Positions 44,359 to 52,850 of a stretch of 54,828 nucleotides of DNA are shown here, one piece after another. A model generated the notes under the pieces. It was not told the DNA's origin. It was given only the letters and a program-made list of their open reading frames with translations, and ran no database searches. The stretch's first letter is position 1. Each line of letters begins with the position of its first letter. The DNA lies in assembly GCF_012395835.1 (NCBI RefSeq), contig NZ_JAAZSQ010000021.1, positions 27,408 to 82,235 on the forward strand, given 5' to 3'. This DNA comes from Arthrobacter mobilis. Its GTDB lineage: Bacteria > Actinomycetota > Actinomycetes > Actinomycetales > Micrococcaceae. Made by a program: the position numbers and the translations under genes.

Positions 44359-45321
44359 TTGAATCACGAAGAGCAGGCCGAGGCGCTCGCCCTGACAAAA
44401 GATCTGCTGGACGATATTGAGCTGGACAGGACCACGCTGGACAAGCAGATCCTGAAAGCGTCTAGGTTGGCTCGTATGCTAAACGACGAGCAGGTCATGG
44501 ACTGGCTCAGGCGCGAGAGGAACGGCTACTACACGGGAGACGACAAAACAAACGCATACTTCCAGAGGACCGGACGACATGGCGCTGACGCGAATAGCAA
44601 CATATTTGATGGAGTGCTAGTTCTCCAGCAATATATGCGAACCCATGAACTCCAGCTCGAGCAATTGAAGGTGCCCAATGTATCCGGCGATTACGCGCTG
44701 CTGAGCGTCGGCAAGGTTACAGACATCATTACGAACGTCGGCAGAATCATGCAACGGTACAGTCGGATCCTCAGCAAGGTCAGCGGCCTACTTCACACGT
44801 TTGTCACTACGAGCTATCTGTCGCTTCGGTTCAGCACCAAGCAGGACACCATGTTCGAGAAGGCCAAGGCCGAGATTGACGCCGAACTTCTTCGGCTCGA
44901 TGAGACCACACTGCGGAAGCTCGACGCCGCGTATTCCAATCTTCAGGTCGGCGACGAGGAATCCATCTCTGCGGCAATGAACAGTGTGCGCCGTCTGATC
45001 GTCAGTTTCGCTGATCTCGTGTTCCCTGCCACGGAGGAAACCCGCCCGAATCCCGGCGGAGGAAACCCCATCAAACTCGGCTCCGAGCAGTGGCTGAACA
45101 GAATCAAGGCGTTCATCGACGACAACGCGGGTAGCTCCAAACGGCAAACGCGGCTCAAGCAGGCAATTTCGGGAATCTCCGAGCGCGTCTCCAGTGGAGT
45201 CCATACAGACGTGACTAAGACCGAGGCTGAGTATCTGTTTTTGTCGGCATACATCCTGCTTGGCGAAATGCTCAACATGAAGAAGTGCGCGCAGGAAACG
45301 GCGGTCACAGTGACGGTCTAA
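44359..45321 (+). CDS. AbiTii-domain protein
   Basis: A 320-residue protein. The N-terminal segment LLDDIELDRTTLDKQILKAS, RLARMLNDEQVMDWLRRERN, GY is the pattern of the AbiTii abortive-infection domain. The central part is helical (FEKAKAEIDAELLRLDETTL) and the C-terminus (about 220-320) is a second helical domain with KRQTRLKQAISGISERVSSG. TTG start at 44359 after GGGGGC. It is followed after 64 bases by a two-TM protein and then an overlapping barrel-domain protein; the three look like one operon closed by a terminator. It probably senses or executes phage-induced growth arrest. Confidence 0.8.
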   Translation: MNHEEQAEALALTKDLLDDIELDRTTLDKQILKASRLARMLNDEQVMDWLRRERNGYYTGDDKTNAYFQRTGRHGADANSNIFDGVLVLQQYMRTHELQLEQLKVPNVSGDYALLSVGKVTDIITNVGRIMQRYSRILSKVSGLLHTFVTTSYLSLRFSTKQDTMFEKAKAEIDAELLRLDETTLRKLDAAYSNLQVGDEESISAAMNSVRRLIVSFADLVFPATEETRPNPGGGNPIKLGSEQWLNRIKAFIDDNAGSSKRQTRLKQAISGISERVSSGVHTDVTKTEAEYLFLSAYILLGEMLNMKKCAQETAVTVTV

Positions 45322-45385
45322 GGCTGCGGTCCAGGGACTCGGGTAACTTATCCTTGGTTATACGATCTTACTGAGGGGGCAGCCT

Positions 45386-45886
45386 ATGGGGGCGAAAGCA
45401 ACAACGGGGTCAGTGCTGCTTCTCTCGACGTTGGCAATTCTGATGGTGATCTGGCTGGGAATCAAGGCATCCAGTGACTCACCTCCTACAGGCCTAGAGA
45501 GCCTCTTGTTAGTCATCTTGAGCGGAATATTCCAACTTCTCGCTGTCGTCATAGGGTTCTTCAGTTCGCGATCAAGCAGAGGTCTAGCTAAGACAGCTAC
45601 TAGAAGCCTTACAACAGTGGGTAAATGGGCGCGGCAGGCGGTAGAACTGGCTGAACAAACGCAAGAAGCGCCAAGAAACACAGTGGCAGGACTTCAGGCG
45701 GTAGTCGGAAAATTAAATGTGATCGTCAGCATGATCGAAGACCTGGTTGTCAATGAGGTCGAGAACTGGCGAGACATGCATCAGCAAGAAGTTAATTCGG
45801 TGGATAAACAATCGACTACGCCGCGAGAGTTATCAAAGTCAGAACATAAGGTCGACTCGGGAGGGCCAAGCCAGTGGCAAAAATAA
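45386..45886 (+). CDS. Two-TM protein of the AbiTii operon
   Basis: A 166-residue protein with two TM helices (about 8-27 SVLLLSTLAILMVIWLGIKA, and 40-60 LLLVILSGIFQLLAVVIGFF), a basic turn (SSRSSRGLAK), then about 100 residues of helical cytoplasmic tail with coiled-coil character. GAGGGGGC precedes the ATG. Its stop overlaps the next gene by 13 bases. A small membrane protein next to a defence gene suggests a membrane-damaging effector or an anchor. Confidence 0.65.
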   Translation: MGAKATTGSVLLLSTLAILMVIWLGIKASSDSPPTGLESLLLVILSGIFQLLAVVIGFFSSRSSRGLAKTATRSLTTVGKWARQAVELAEQTQEAPRNTVAGLQAVVGKLNVIVSMIEDLVVNEVENWRDMHQQEVNSVDKQSTTPRELSKSEHKVDSGGPSQWQK

Positions 45887-46293
45887 CCGGAAAAGTTGCC
45901 CGCCTCTTGGATGAGCGCGAACTTGTCATAAACAGGGGCGGGGAACATGGAGTCATGGAGGGGATGCGCTTCCGTATTCTTAGTGATAAAACCTATGAGG
46001 TTACGGACCCCGATGATGATGACGTAGTAATAGGTGAGCTTCCGATCACTAAGACGGTCGTGAAAGTCATCGAAGTACACCCTCGAATGTGCGTGGCTAA
46101 GACTTTCAGGACTATTCCTGGCACACCTGGGATTCTGACTTCTACTGTTTGGGGTAGTTCTTTTATGGGCAAGAGTGCGAGGACAGAAGAAATTCTAATT
46201 GCGAGCGACCAAGAGGCTTTCAGAGATACACTTACTGCCGATGATCTAGCGGTACGGGTTGGAGATATTGCTGAAGAATACAAGGAGAACTGA
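45874..46293 (+). CDS. FlgT-like beta-barrel domain protein of the AbiTii operon
   Basis: A 139-residue protein, GTG start at 45874 inside the end of the two-TM gene, with GGGAGGG upstream. Residues 1-85 (ITGKVARLLDERELVINRGG, EHGVMEGMRFRILSD, DVVIGELPITKTVVKVIEVH) match the small barrel seen at the C-terminus of FlgT-like proteins, which I know in bacteria as a stand-alone ligand-binding-type domain. The last 50 residues are helical and charged. It may be the sensor of the system. A 15-bp terminator follows. Confidence 0.65.
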   Translation: MAKITGKVARLLDERELVINRGGEHGVMEGMRFRILSDKTYEVTDPDDDDVVIGELPITKTVVKVIEVHPRMCVAKTFRTIPGTPGILTSTVWGSSFMGKSARTEEILIASDQEAFRDTLTADDLAVRVGDIAEEYKEN

Positions 46294-46337
46294 CTCCCTG
46301 CCTACGAGCGATGAAGACTGGCAACTTGGGGCGTAGA

Positions 46338-46375
46338 AAGAGCCGTAGCTGGCAGATAGTCCAGCTACGGCTCTT
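46338..46375 (+). terminator. Terminator of the AbiTii operon
   Basis: AAGAGCCGTAGCTGG pairs perfectly with CCAGCTACGGCTCTT around CAGATAGT, 44 bases after the last stop. It could also serve the converging lipoprotein gene. Confidence 0.9.
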
Positions 46376-46416
46376 CCGTATGGTCAGCGGGCCGCTGAGA
46401 ACTCGCCAGGGAGCTC

Positions 46417-47082
46417 CTAATCCATGGGTGGGGCGTCGAGGTGCTGTGCGACGTCCTGAGTCATCTGCGCATACTGGTCCTTCAGCTCTTCAGGCACGGC
46501 AAGGACTGAATCGAAACCACCGGTCGGCATGACATTCATGCCGGTGAACTCCTTAGGCAGTTCTGCAAACTGGCCGACCATGACGAAATCCTGCACCTGT
46601 AGAGGATCGGCCCCTTCGATGTGCTTGTTGTAGACGTCGACCTTGCGGTTGTACGCATCCGTGCCAACCACCTCACTGTCGATTTCCCAGTTGTCCAGTG
46701 CAGAAGCCGCACCGGAGAAGGTGAATTTCTCACCCTCCGGCGAGTAAACGCTGATCTCGTACATGTTGATGTGTTCGGTGCCCTTGCGGTTATCGACCTT
46801 CACCGTGGCGTAGGTGACAGGACCAGCACCGGCCATGTCACGGATCTCTTCGATCTCGGCATCAGGTTTGGACGGCAGGGTGATTCTTCCTGTCGCGCCT
46901 TTGTACTCGAAGTAGTACTCACCCGGGCCGAATGCCGCCGGCAGGGCGGCAGGTGCTGAACTTGCCGGTGCTGCCGCCGGATTTTCTGTCGCGGCCGGTA
47001 CTGCACCTTCGCCCGCGCTGCCTGAGCCGCATCCGGTCAACCCGACAACCAATGCCGCCGAGAGCAGCAGAGACTTTTTCAC
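46417..47082 (-). CDS. Lipoprotein of unknown function
   Basis: A 221-residue lipoprotein. GTG start with AGGGGGAGGAATC upstream; signal peptide VKKSLLLSAALVVGLTGC with Cys18; an Ala/Pro/Ser linker; then a beta-rich domain (FGPGEYYFEYKGATGRITLP, YATVKVDNRKGTEHINMYEI, FSGAASALDNWEIDSEVVGT) resembling DUF4352-like immunoglobulin-type domains only in pattern. Its start overlaps the stop of the small two-TM gene by four bases (GTGA), so the two are coupled. Confidence 0.75.
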   Translation of the reverse strand: MKKSLLLSAALVVGLTGCGSGSAGEGAVPAATENPAAAPASSAPAALPAAFGPGEYYFEYKGATGRITLPSKPDAEIEEIRDMAGAGPVTYATVKVDNRKGTEHINMYEISVYSPEGEKFTFSGAASALDNWEIDSEVVGTDAYNRKVDVYNKHIEGADPLQVQDFVMVGQFAELPKEFTGMNVMPTGGFDSVLAVPEELKDQYAQMTQDVAQHLDAPPMD

Positions 47083-47270
47083 GATTCCTCCCCCTGGTGC
47101 TTGTCGATAACCCTTGCGGTTCCGAGCGCGAGGATGAACAGAACGACGGCGAGAAGGAGCATCAGGAGCGCCAGCCCAGCCTCGCCTCCGGTAATTGCGG
47201 CGGACACGCCGACCAGGTTGAAGCAGCAGAGGACAATGCTCACCGTCAGAAGGACGTAGAGGTATTTCAT
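47079..47270 (-). CDS. Small two-TM protein coupled to the lipoprotein
   Basis: A 63-residue protein: helix 1 MKYLYVLLTVSIVLCCFNLV, helix 2 GLALLMLLLAVVLFILALGT, ending in a short charged tail. AAGGAG precedes the ATG at 47270. It overlaps the lipoprotein start by four bases. No known family; a membrane partner of the lipoprotein is inferred. Confidence 0.65.
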   Translation of the reverse strand: MKYLYVLLTVSIVLCCFNLVGVSAAITGGEAGLALLMLLLAVVLFILALGTARVIDKHQGEES

Positions 47271-47526
47271 CGCAATACTCCTTCGGCGCTCCGGCCAGTC
47301 TAAGCCCCAGGTTTGACGATTCACCGATTTCGTTCGGAATCACCTTCCGTGACCGTCACGGGCATGGCGGAGCTGTAACTGCACGTGCCATACTTCGCCC
47401 TGATCACGTGGACTATGGCCGGCTACGGCGGATCGATCACGACGGCAAGGACGGTCTTAGGCTCGCCCGGATAAACGGCAGAGGTGTGCTGCTGCCCGGG
47501 TTTCAGGGCAGCGGCTGCAATCTGCC
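47271..47526. other. Intergenic region with promoter of the lipoprotein pair
   Basis: No gene is supported. The stretch should hold the start signals of the two-TM/lipoprotein operon. Confidence 0.35.
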
Positions 47527-47679
47527 TCATGACGCGACCTTGTCAATGTTCGCTGCCATGCATTGGCTGCCTGACCTGTTCGTGAATCCGGCTTTGTCCA
47601 GATACTCGGCGATGGTCTGCCATGTATTGCCGGCTGAACGCCAGCGCCTGACCTCGACCAGAACATGCTTGCTGCTCAT
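47527..47679 (-). CDS. Small HTH-like protein
   Basis: A 50-residue reading: MSSKHVLVEVRRWRSAGNTW followed by QTIAEYLDKAGFTNRSGSQ. The Trp-x-Ile-Ala...L...G pattern is like the helix-turn-helix of recombinase or terminase-type fragments. TCGAGG precedes the ATG. It may be a true small regulator or a relic; a longer reading to 47751 is less likely. Confidence 0.35.
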   Translation of the reverse strand: MSSKHVLVEVRRWRSAGNTWQTIAEYLDKAGFTNRSGSQCMAANIDKVAS

Positions 47680-47915
47680 CCTCGACAGGCCCGTTCTTGT
47701 CGTAGCCGTACGGATAGCTGCCGGAGTCAAAGGTGAATCGATCGAGGCCATCGCCTGTTATGGCGCCGCAGTCCCCAAAGCAGGCGGCTCCGGTGAAAGG
47801 ATACAGTTGCACCGGCACGTCTCTCTGTAACGGCACAGGCGGATATACTCCGCGGCACGCTTACCGGCTTCCCTTACTGTTCCGTTCCCGCTGTTAGTTC
47901 GGGTAGTGGGGTCTC

Positions 47916-48266
47916 TTGTTTCCTGGCTGGTACGAAGCTGAGTGCCCGAATGAGCATGTGAACAAGGTGGACCCTGCCCGCGCCGGCATCCTCATCGAAG
48001 CCGCGCCTCGCTGGCATCCTGACTTTGAGAAGTACCCGGTTACTAGGGCACCGTACATGCGAGAACCTTACGTGCGCATCACGCACAACAACGTGTCCGT
48101 AGACGGTAAGGCTATTGGCTGGACCTCGGAGCATGTGCACTTCAAATGGCAGGACGGCGACTTCAAGATGCATACCCGCTGGGTGCCGGCCTCATGGGTG
48201 AAGCGCATAAGCCGGGAAGAGTCGTCCTGGCAGGATCCCTACGACATCCTTGATGGAGAGGGCTGA
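47916..48266 (+). CDS. Hypothetical protein
   Basis: A 116-residue soluble, Trp/His-rich protein: MFPGWYEAECPNEHVNKVDP, then RWHPDFEKYPVTRAPYMREP and WTSEHVHFKWQDGDFKMHTR. No motif or membrane segment was recognised. The TTG at 47916 follows GTGGGG; a GTG at 47957 would be shorter and out of frame. It converges with the secreted-protein gene. Confidence 0.5.
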   Translation: MFPGWYEAECPNEHVNKVDPARAGILIEAAPRWHPDFEKYPVTRAPYMREPYVRITHNNVSVDGKAIGWTSEHVHFKWQDGDFKMHTRWVPASWVKRISREESSWQDPYDILDGEG

Positions 48267-48268
48267 CA

Positions 48269-48676
48269 TTAGCACTCCAATTCGACCGCCCGTGAGGCAT
48301 CGGACCCGTCGTAGTACCACTGATTGCGTTCTTTTACATAGGTCCACGCGCTGCTGTACGTATAGAAGTAAGTACTTTTGAACGGTGGCGGGCAGTTCAT
48401 CAGGGATATGGTGCGGAGGTTGTATTTGGTCCCCCTGGCCTCATTGTGGGCTACGTTGTGCCATGCGCCTCTGGGCCACTGGTAAAGCCAAACAAACACA
48501 TGGTGCGTCTCGCCAATCGCTTCATGGTTGGCGGCCCCGTAAACGTACCTGCTGGCGATACCTTGATGGATGTAGGGCGGTTCGGCGGTGGCTCGCCTGT
48601 GGTTGCTGTCGATTGTCGCCGGGGATGCTGCCGGCATAGCGGTTGTGCCCAGACCCACAAGAAGCGTGATGATCAT
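48269..48676 (-). CDS. Small secreted protein
   Basis: A 135-residue protein with a signal peptide (MIITLLVGLGTTAMPAASPA) and a mature domain rich in Tyr, Trp and His (GETHHVFVWLYQWPRGAWHN, FYTYSSAWTYVKERNQWYYD), with two Cys (NCPPPF and the C-terminal Cys). No family was recognised. The longer reading to 48796 adds a Pro/His-rich antisense-like start and lacks a ribosome binding site; AAGG precedes the ATG at 48676. Confidence 0.5.
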   Translation of the reverse strand: MIITLLVGLGTTAMPAASPATIDSNHRRATAEPPYIHQGIASRYVYGAANHEAIGETHHVFVWLYQWPRGAWHNVAHNEARGTKYNLRTISLMNCPPPFKSTYFYTYSSAWTYVKERNQWYYDGSDASRAVELEC

Positions 48677-48830
48677 GGCGCGGACCTTAAACCGGAGTCC
48701 CGTCCGGGGCCGCGAGGGGTGGGGGCTGTGGTGGTGCTGTGGTGGTGCTGTGGAGCATGTTGCGCCTGGTTTCAGGTAAAGCGGATGCAATGGCACCCCG
48801 GGCTGCTGAAGGTTTGCTTGACTCGCAGGT

Positions 48831-49682
48831 TTAGGCCGCCAGGGTGACGGCGGGTTTCATTATTGTCTCGTATTCAATCGGGGTGAGTTTGCCCAAGGCC
48901 CGCTGGCGCCGGCTGCGGTGATAGGTCCTTTCGATCCAGGTCACCATGGCCAGGCGCAGTTCCTGGCGGGTTGCCCAGCGACGGGTGTCCAGGACGTTGT
49001 TCTGCAGCAGCGAGAAGAACGATTCCATGGCGGCGTTGTCTCCGCACGCGCCGACGCGTCCCATCAAACCAACCAGGCCGTTGTTGGCCAGGGTGCGCAC
49101 GAATTTGGTGGAACGGAACTGGGATCCCCTATCCGAGTGCACCACTGTTCCAGCCGGATTCCGGCGGCTGATGGCCATCCTCAGGGCGGACACGGCCAGG
49201 GCGGACTTCATCCGCGAATCGATTGAGTAGCCAACGATCCGGTTGGAGAACACGTCCTTGATCGCACACAGGTACAGCTTGCCCTCGTCCGTGCGGTGTT
49301 CGGTGATGTCGGTCAGCCACAGCTCGTTCGGCGCCGCAGCGGTGAAGTTCCGGCCGACGAGGTCGTCGTGGACCGGCGGGCCGGCCTTGCGGTTGATGCC
49401 GCGCTTCTTGGCGAAGACGGACCAGATCCGCTGGGCGCTGCACAGCCGCTGCACCCGGTTTTCGCCCGCGGAGATACCGAGGGCTGGCAGTTCGTCGGCG
49501 ATGAACCGGTACCCGAACGCCGGATCGTCGGCGTGGATGTCCAGGGCCGTGTTGATCAGGTGGGCGTCGGCCCAGTCACGGTTGGAGACAGGGTTGGCCT
49601 TCCACTGGTAGAAGGCCTGCCTGGAGAACCCGAGCACCGGGCAGGTCACCGCCACGGGGATGCCGTCGGCCGTCTTGGTCAA
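48831..49682 (-). CDS. IS3-family transposase OrfB (DDE integrase core)
   Basis: A 283-residue catalytic part. HTH-like N-terminus (VTCPVLGFSRQAFYQWKANP), then the rve core with the DDE triad in ELWLTDITEHRTDEGKLYLC (D), GTVVHSDRGSQFRSTKFV (D) and GDNAAMESFFSLLQNNVLD (E). The C-terminus RRQRALGKLTPIEYE is typical. It is read from a TTG or, more likely, as an OrfAB fusion by -1 frameshifting from orfA, whose other frame passes through AKAAAFFARELPPK and ends in a TGA before orfB. Confidence 0.9.
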   Translation of the reverse strand: MTKTADGIPVAVTCPVLGFSRQAFYQWKANPVSNRDWADAHLINTALDIHADDPAFGYRFIADELPALGISAGENRVQRLCSAQRIWSVFAKKRGINRKAGPPVHDDLVGRNFTAAAPNELWLTDITEHRTDEGKLYLCAIKDVFSNRIVGYSIDSRMKSALAVSALRMAISRRNPAGTVVHSDRGSQFRSTKFVRTLANNGLVGLMGRVGACGDNAAMESFFSLLQNNVLDTRRWATRQELRLAMVTWIERTYHRSRRQRALGKLTPIEYETIMKPAVTLAA

Positions 49683-49737
49683 GGACCAGCGGGAAGCTCA
49701 TTTTGGGGGCAGTTCCCGGGCGAAGAACGCGGCGGCC

Positions 49738-49983
49738 TTAGCGCAGGATCTCGTTCTCTTGCTCCAGCAGCCGGATCCGCTTCTTCGCCTCGCGCAGTTC
49801 GGCCGCTTCCTTCTCCGTCACACCCGGGACGATGCCGTCCTCGATGTCGGCCTTCTTCAGCCAGTTATGCAAGGTCGCTTCGGAGATGCCGAAGTCCTTG
49901 GCGATCTGCGCCAGCGGGGCTTCGTGCTTGCGGGCGACCGCGACGACATCACGGCGGAACTCGGCAGGATAGGGCTTGGGCAC
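49738..49983 (-). CDS. IS3-family transposase OrfA (HTH protein)
   Basis: An 81-residue protein: PYPAEFRRDVVAVARKHEAP, then the HTH LAQIAKDFGISEATLHNWLK and a leucine-zipper end ELREAKKRIRLLEQENEILR. It binds the element ends and multimerises. Complete, so the element may be active. Confidence 0.9.
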   Translation of the reverse strand: MPKPYPAEFRRDVVAVARKHEAPLAQIAKDFGISEATLHNWLKKADIEDGIVPGVTEKEAAELREAKKRIRLLEQENEILR

Positions 49984-50198
49984 AGGAACATCCTTCCTGC
50001 AAGGACAGAATCCTCACAAGCTAGGAGTCAACTGAACCGGGGGCAGTCCCCAGTTCTGTGCCTCATTGGATGCGTATCCATGGGCCAAGTCTCAGTTCTA
50101 ATCAAGGGGCAAGCCATAGCTTGGGAGACCCATCGACACGCAAAGTCATCAAGAGTACGATGCTCCAACTACGGGCGATTCTACATGAGGAGATCACC

Positions 50199-50915
50199 TT
50201 GAGCCCACAATATTGCAGCACGGAGAGGAAAAATGTTCCGGAAATTGAGCTCGCTGAATTTCAGAACATTATCTACCATGTGAAGCCGAGTCCTCAAGAC
50301 CGTTATCGCTCATTCCGCGGCCATACCCTTGCCGGGTGGGCGGCCAGCCTCGAGGCCACATTCATCAACGGCAGATGGGAAATAGCCAATGCCGATCTCG
50401 GCCGTAAACCGATTCACCAGATCGCCTTCATCACTGGCCATCTCGAGTACCCTGAAGTCAGCACCCTTGGCAAAATAACATTTGAGGGTCCGATCATCGA
50501 CGTGCCACTGGCTCTTGACGAGCCCGAAATCAGGTTGGCAGAACCTCAGTCGCGTCCGCCACATGTCGGCTGTGGCGAGTTACTACGGCTGTTAATGGGG
50601 GAAGAAGCCTCCCGGGAACTAGTTCACCAAGAGCTCAACGAAACAGACGACAATAGAAGGATCATTGTCGAATTGCTGCAGGACAACTACGAGCCACTGG
50701 CAAGGGCCATTTCCGAACGCCGTGACCCTGGATTGACCTACGGTCTCGTTGTGAACGAGACAGCCATGATCTTCAACCCTTCGAACGGCGATTTGATAGA
50801 GGCTGGATCTGTTGATTCGAGTCAACTAGGCAATGCTGCGCATTCTAGGAAGCGCATCATATCCGTCACCTCCTTGACTTCGCTTATGGGCGACGGGGCG
50901 CCGCCAAATGTGTAA
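50199..50915 (+). CDS. Unknown protein coupled to a membrane protein
   Basis: A 238-residue soluble protein I do not recognise. TTG start at 50199 with GAGGAGATCACC upstream. It has a beta-rich first half (EFQNIIYHVKPSPQDRYRSF, ASLEATFINGRWEIANADLG, ITFEGPIIDVPLALDEPEIR) and a helical second half (CGELLRLLMGEEASRELVHQ). The composition is AT-rich. Its end overlaps or abuts the start of the multi-TM gene, so they are one operon. The IS3 element ends about 150 bases upstream and may have replaced its promoter. Confidence 0.55.
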   Translation: MSPQYCSTERKNVPEIELAEFQNIIYHVKPSPQDRYRSFRGHTLAGWAASLEATFINGRWEIANADLGRKPIHQIAFITGHLEYPEVSTLGKITFEGPIIDVPLALDEPEIRLAEPQSRPPHVGCGELLRLLMGEEASRELVHQELNETDDNRRIIVELLQDNYEPLARAISERRDPGLTYGLVVNETAMIFNPSNGDLIEAGSVDSSQLGNAAHSRKRIISVTSLTSLMGDGAPPNV

Positions 50916-50925
50916 GCGAGCCATA

Positions 50926-51795
50926 ATGTCCAAGCTGAAGAAAGCTCCTCCTGATAACACTGCGGATCCCGATCCTGCTCAGCCAAGTGAGCCGCCAAAG
51001 GAAGATGATCCGGCAAAGGAAGAGCGACTCAAGGAATTCGACGCTAATATCACCAGCTTAAACTATATGCAAGAGCATCTCTATACACTTGCAGCAGGAT
51101 CACTAGACCGAAGGAAATTTGCCGCAGAAATAGTCCTAAAGGCGTCCGCTGCCATTGCGACCTTATACTCCGGAGTGTTGGCATTGATTTTCTCGGTATC
51201 AGGCACCCAGCTCCCCCTCAGGGGAATTCTTGCTCCGGTATTTCTCGGACTGGCGGTAGTCTTATCCGCGGCGTCCCAAGCATACACCACCCCACGGGTA
51301 AAAGAAAATACTGAAGGAGACACAGCGGATACCAAGCCAGACGAGGATTGGGTTATCGCCAGGGGCGGGGGTGCGTTCGAACCACGAGCCATCGCTCGCG
51401 TAAATATTTTCATCCAAATCGCTGCGAAGATGGCACAACGCAACTCTTGGATGCTTCGTGCTAGCGTCATAGCCCTAGGCGTGGGGCTGGCAGGAATCGC
51501 GCTTCCTTTTATTTCGAGTGGCTCTCCACCCTCGAATGCCGATAGAGAAGCGTCCATTTCGTCCTCATACCCTTGGCCTACGGCAAGTCCCACCGCCACC
51601 AGTGCGAATGACGTTGCTCTGTACCAAGCTCAGGTCGACGAAGTCGCAGCCGCCAGAGCAAACGCCAGAGCGAAACCACTAGCGCCTCAGAGTTTTTTGA
51701 ACTCAACAGGATTTTTCGCCGGATCGCTGGTGGTCGGTTTACTGATTGTCGTCATTGGTGCGACTGCTCCTAACCGCTCCAAAACGCACCGCTAA
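50926..51795 (+). CDS. Multi-TM protein, partner of the preceding gene
   Basis: A 289-residue membrane protein. After a Pro/Asp/Lys-rich N-terminus (1-45) come a helix (DANITSLNYMQEHLYTLAAG), TM1 (SAAIATLYSGVLALIFSV), TM2 (ILAPVFLGLAVVLSAAS), a polar loop, TM3 (ASVIALGVGLAGIALPF), a Ser/Pro-rich stretch and TM4 near the end (AGSLVVGLLIVVIGATA). This build resembles SLATT-like effectors of nucleotide-based defence, by pattern only. A second start at 50908 overlaps the upstream stop. Confidence 0.6.
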   Translation: MSKLKKAPPDNTADPDPAQPSEPPKEDDPAKEERLKEFDANITSLNYMQEHLYTLAAGSLDRRKFAAEIVLKASAAIATLYSGVLALIFSVSGTQLPLRGILAPVFLGLAVVLSAASQAYTTPRVKENTEGDTADTKPDEDWVIARGGGAFEPRAIARVNIFIQIAAKMAQRNSWMLRASVIALGVGLAGIALPFISSGSPPSNADREASISSSYPWPTASPTATSANDVALYQAQVDEVAAARANARAKPLAPQSFLNSTGFFAGSLVVGLLIVVIGATAPNRSKTHR

Positions 51796-51841
51796 AGGGG
51801 CTCTTCGCGTTTCGTGGTGAATTCCATGCCGCGGTGCATGT

Positions 51842-52470
51842 TCAGCAGGCCGTCGTTTTGGCGGCGCTTCTGAGCATAACCCGGGTGCTGTAGTTCCAGC
51901 TGTTGACGAATCCGCGTCCCGTTCTTTTGATGTGCTTGATGGCTGTGTTGTTCGCCTCGACCTTCGCGGTCGTGGCGCCGGTGACGATGAGGACTTCGAT
52001 CTCCTTCCACCAGCGGTTCACGGTGCGCCAGAGCCGGTTGGTGCCCACGCCCCTGCTGTCGCGGCCGTCGACGATCCCAAGGACCTGGCCGGTGTTCAGG
52101 TCCACGATCGTGGTCATCCAGGGCTCGTAGCGTTTCCACTGGTTGGCCTGCGGGTCATTGAAGAAGCGCACCGAGCGGAACCGTGTTCGTCGATGCCCAG
52201 CATCCGCGGCTGGAGCCTGTCCACGTCCGGCAGCAGGGTGGCCGCATGGTTGAGCGCGTCCTGGACCAGCCGCCATGAGACCCCGTGCGCCGCCGCCGTC
52301 TCGGCGGCGGCCCGGCCGGAGTTGATCACGGCCGAGACCAGGGCATCGCGCAGCCGGCGGGTGGAGCGGGCCCGGCACGGCACCTGCGGTGTGGACTCGG
52401 CGAAGGTCCGGCGCGGATACAGCGCCTGGTCGCAGAAGAACCGGTACTTGGCCAGAGTTCCCCGGCTCCA
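51842..52470 (-). pseudogene. Decayed ISL3-family transposase
   Basis: Pieces in two frames on the minus strand: AKYRFFCDQALYPRRTFAES, STRRLRDALVSAVINSGRAA, GVSWRLVQDALNHAATLLPD and MLGIDEH (52480-52200), then after a frameshift FRSVRFFNDPQANQWKRYEP and TIVDLNTGQVLGIVDGRDSR, and after a large internal deletion NRWWKEIEVLIVTGATTAKV and IKHIKRTGRGFVNSWNYSTR. These are ISL3 transposase motifs in order, with zinc-finger N-terminus and most of the DDE core missing. Confidence 0.75.
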
Positions 52471-52822
52471 TGATGGCGCTCCACTCATGCGACTGTGGGC
52501 CGAAGATAGTGTTCGTTAGCATGGTTAGTCCGCCCTTCCCAGAGCTGACGCCCAAGGTCAGACGGAAAGCATTTGCGTCGCCGGCGTTGGCGAAAGTGCC
52601 TCGCACTTCAAAGTCACCGTCAGCTCCGTCGCTGTTGTACGCGTCGTGGGTGATGAAGTCCGCGTGCACGTTGAGCACCCAATCGGCCTCAGCACGAGAC
52701 CTGTTTCGGGCCCAAGTACCCACAGCCCAGGCAATTCCGGTGCTTACTGCTGTTGCGAGCGCGACGGAAGCAGCAACGGCCTGCCAGAAGGTGTCCGGAT
52801 TCTCGACCGGGACAGCGTACAC
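52471..52822 (-). pseudogene. Membrane-protein gene truncated by the ISL3 insertion
   Basis: GTG start at 52822. About 115 residues remain: a TM helix (WQAVAASVALATAVSTGIAW), RNRSRAEADWVLNVHADFIT and a beta-rich stretch (DFEVRGTFANAGDANAFRLT), ending at IFGPQSHEWSAIMEPG, after which the reading enters transposase sequence. The native 3' end is lost. The function is unknown. Confidence 0.6.
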
Positions 52823-52850
52823 CGATAGCTCGGCGCGAGAGGGCGACTAG

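Larger units (their letters stand above)
48802..50047 (-). mobile_element. IS3-family insertion sequence
   Basis: Contains orfA and orfB in the standard order with a -1 frame relation. Inward-reading ends resemble each other: left CTGCTGAAGGTTTGCTTGAC (from 48803), right (minus strand) CTGCCCCCGGTTCAGTTGAC (from 50046), sharing CTGC, GGTT and TTGAC at the same spacing. Exact ends and a target duplication could not be fixed (a CCCC flank on both sides is possible). It sits directly in front of the gene at 50199. Confidence 0.8.
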
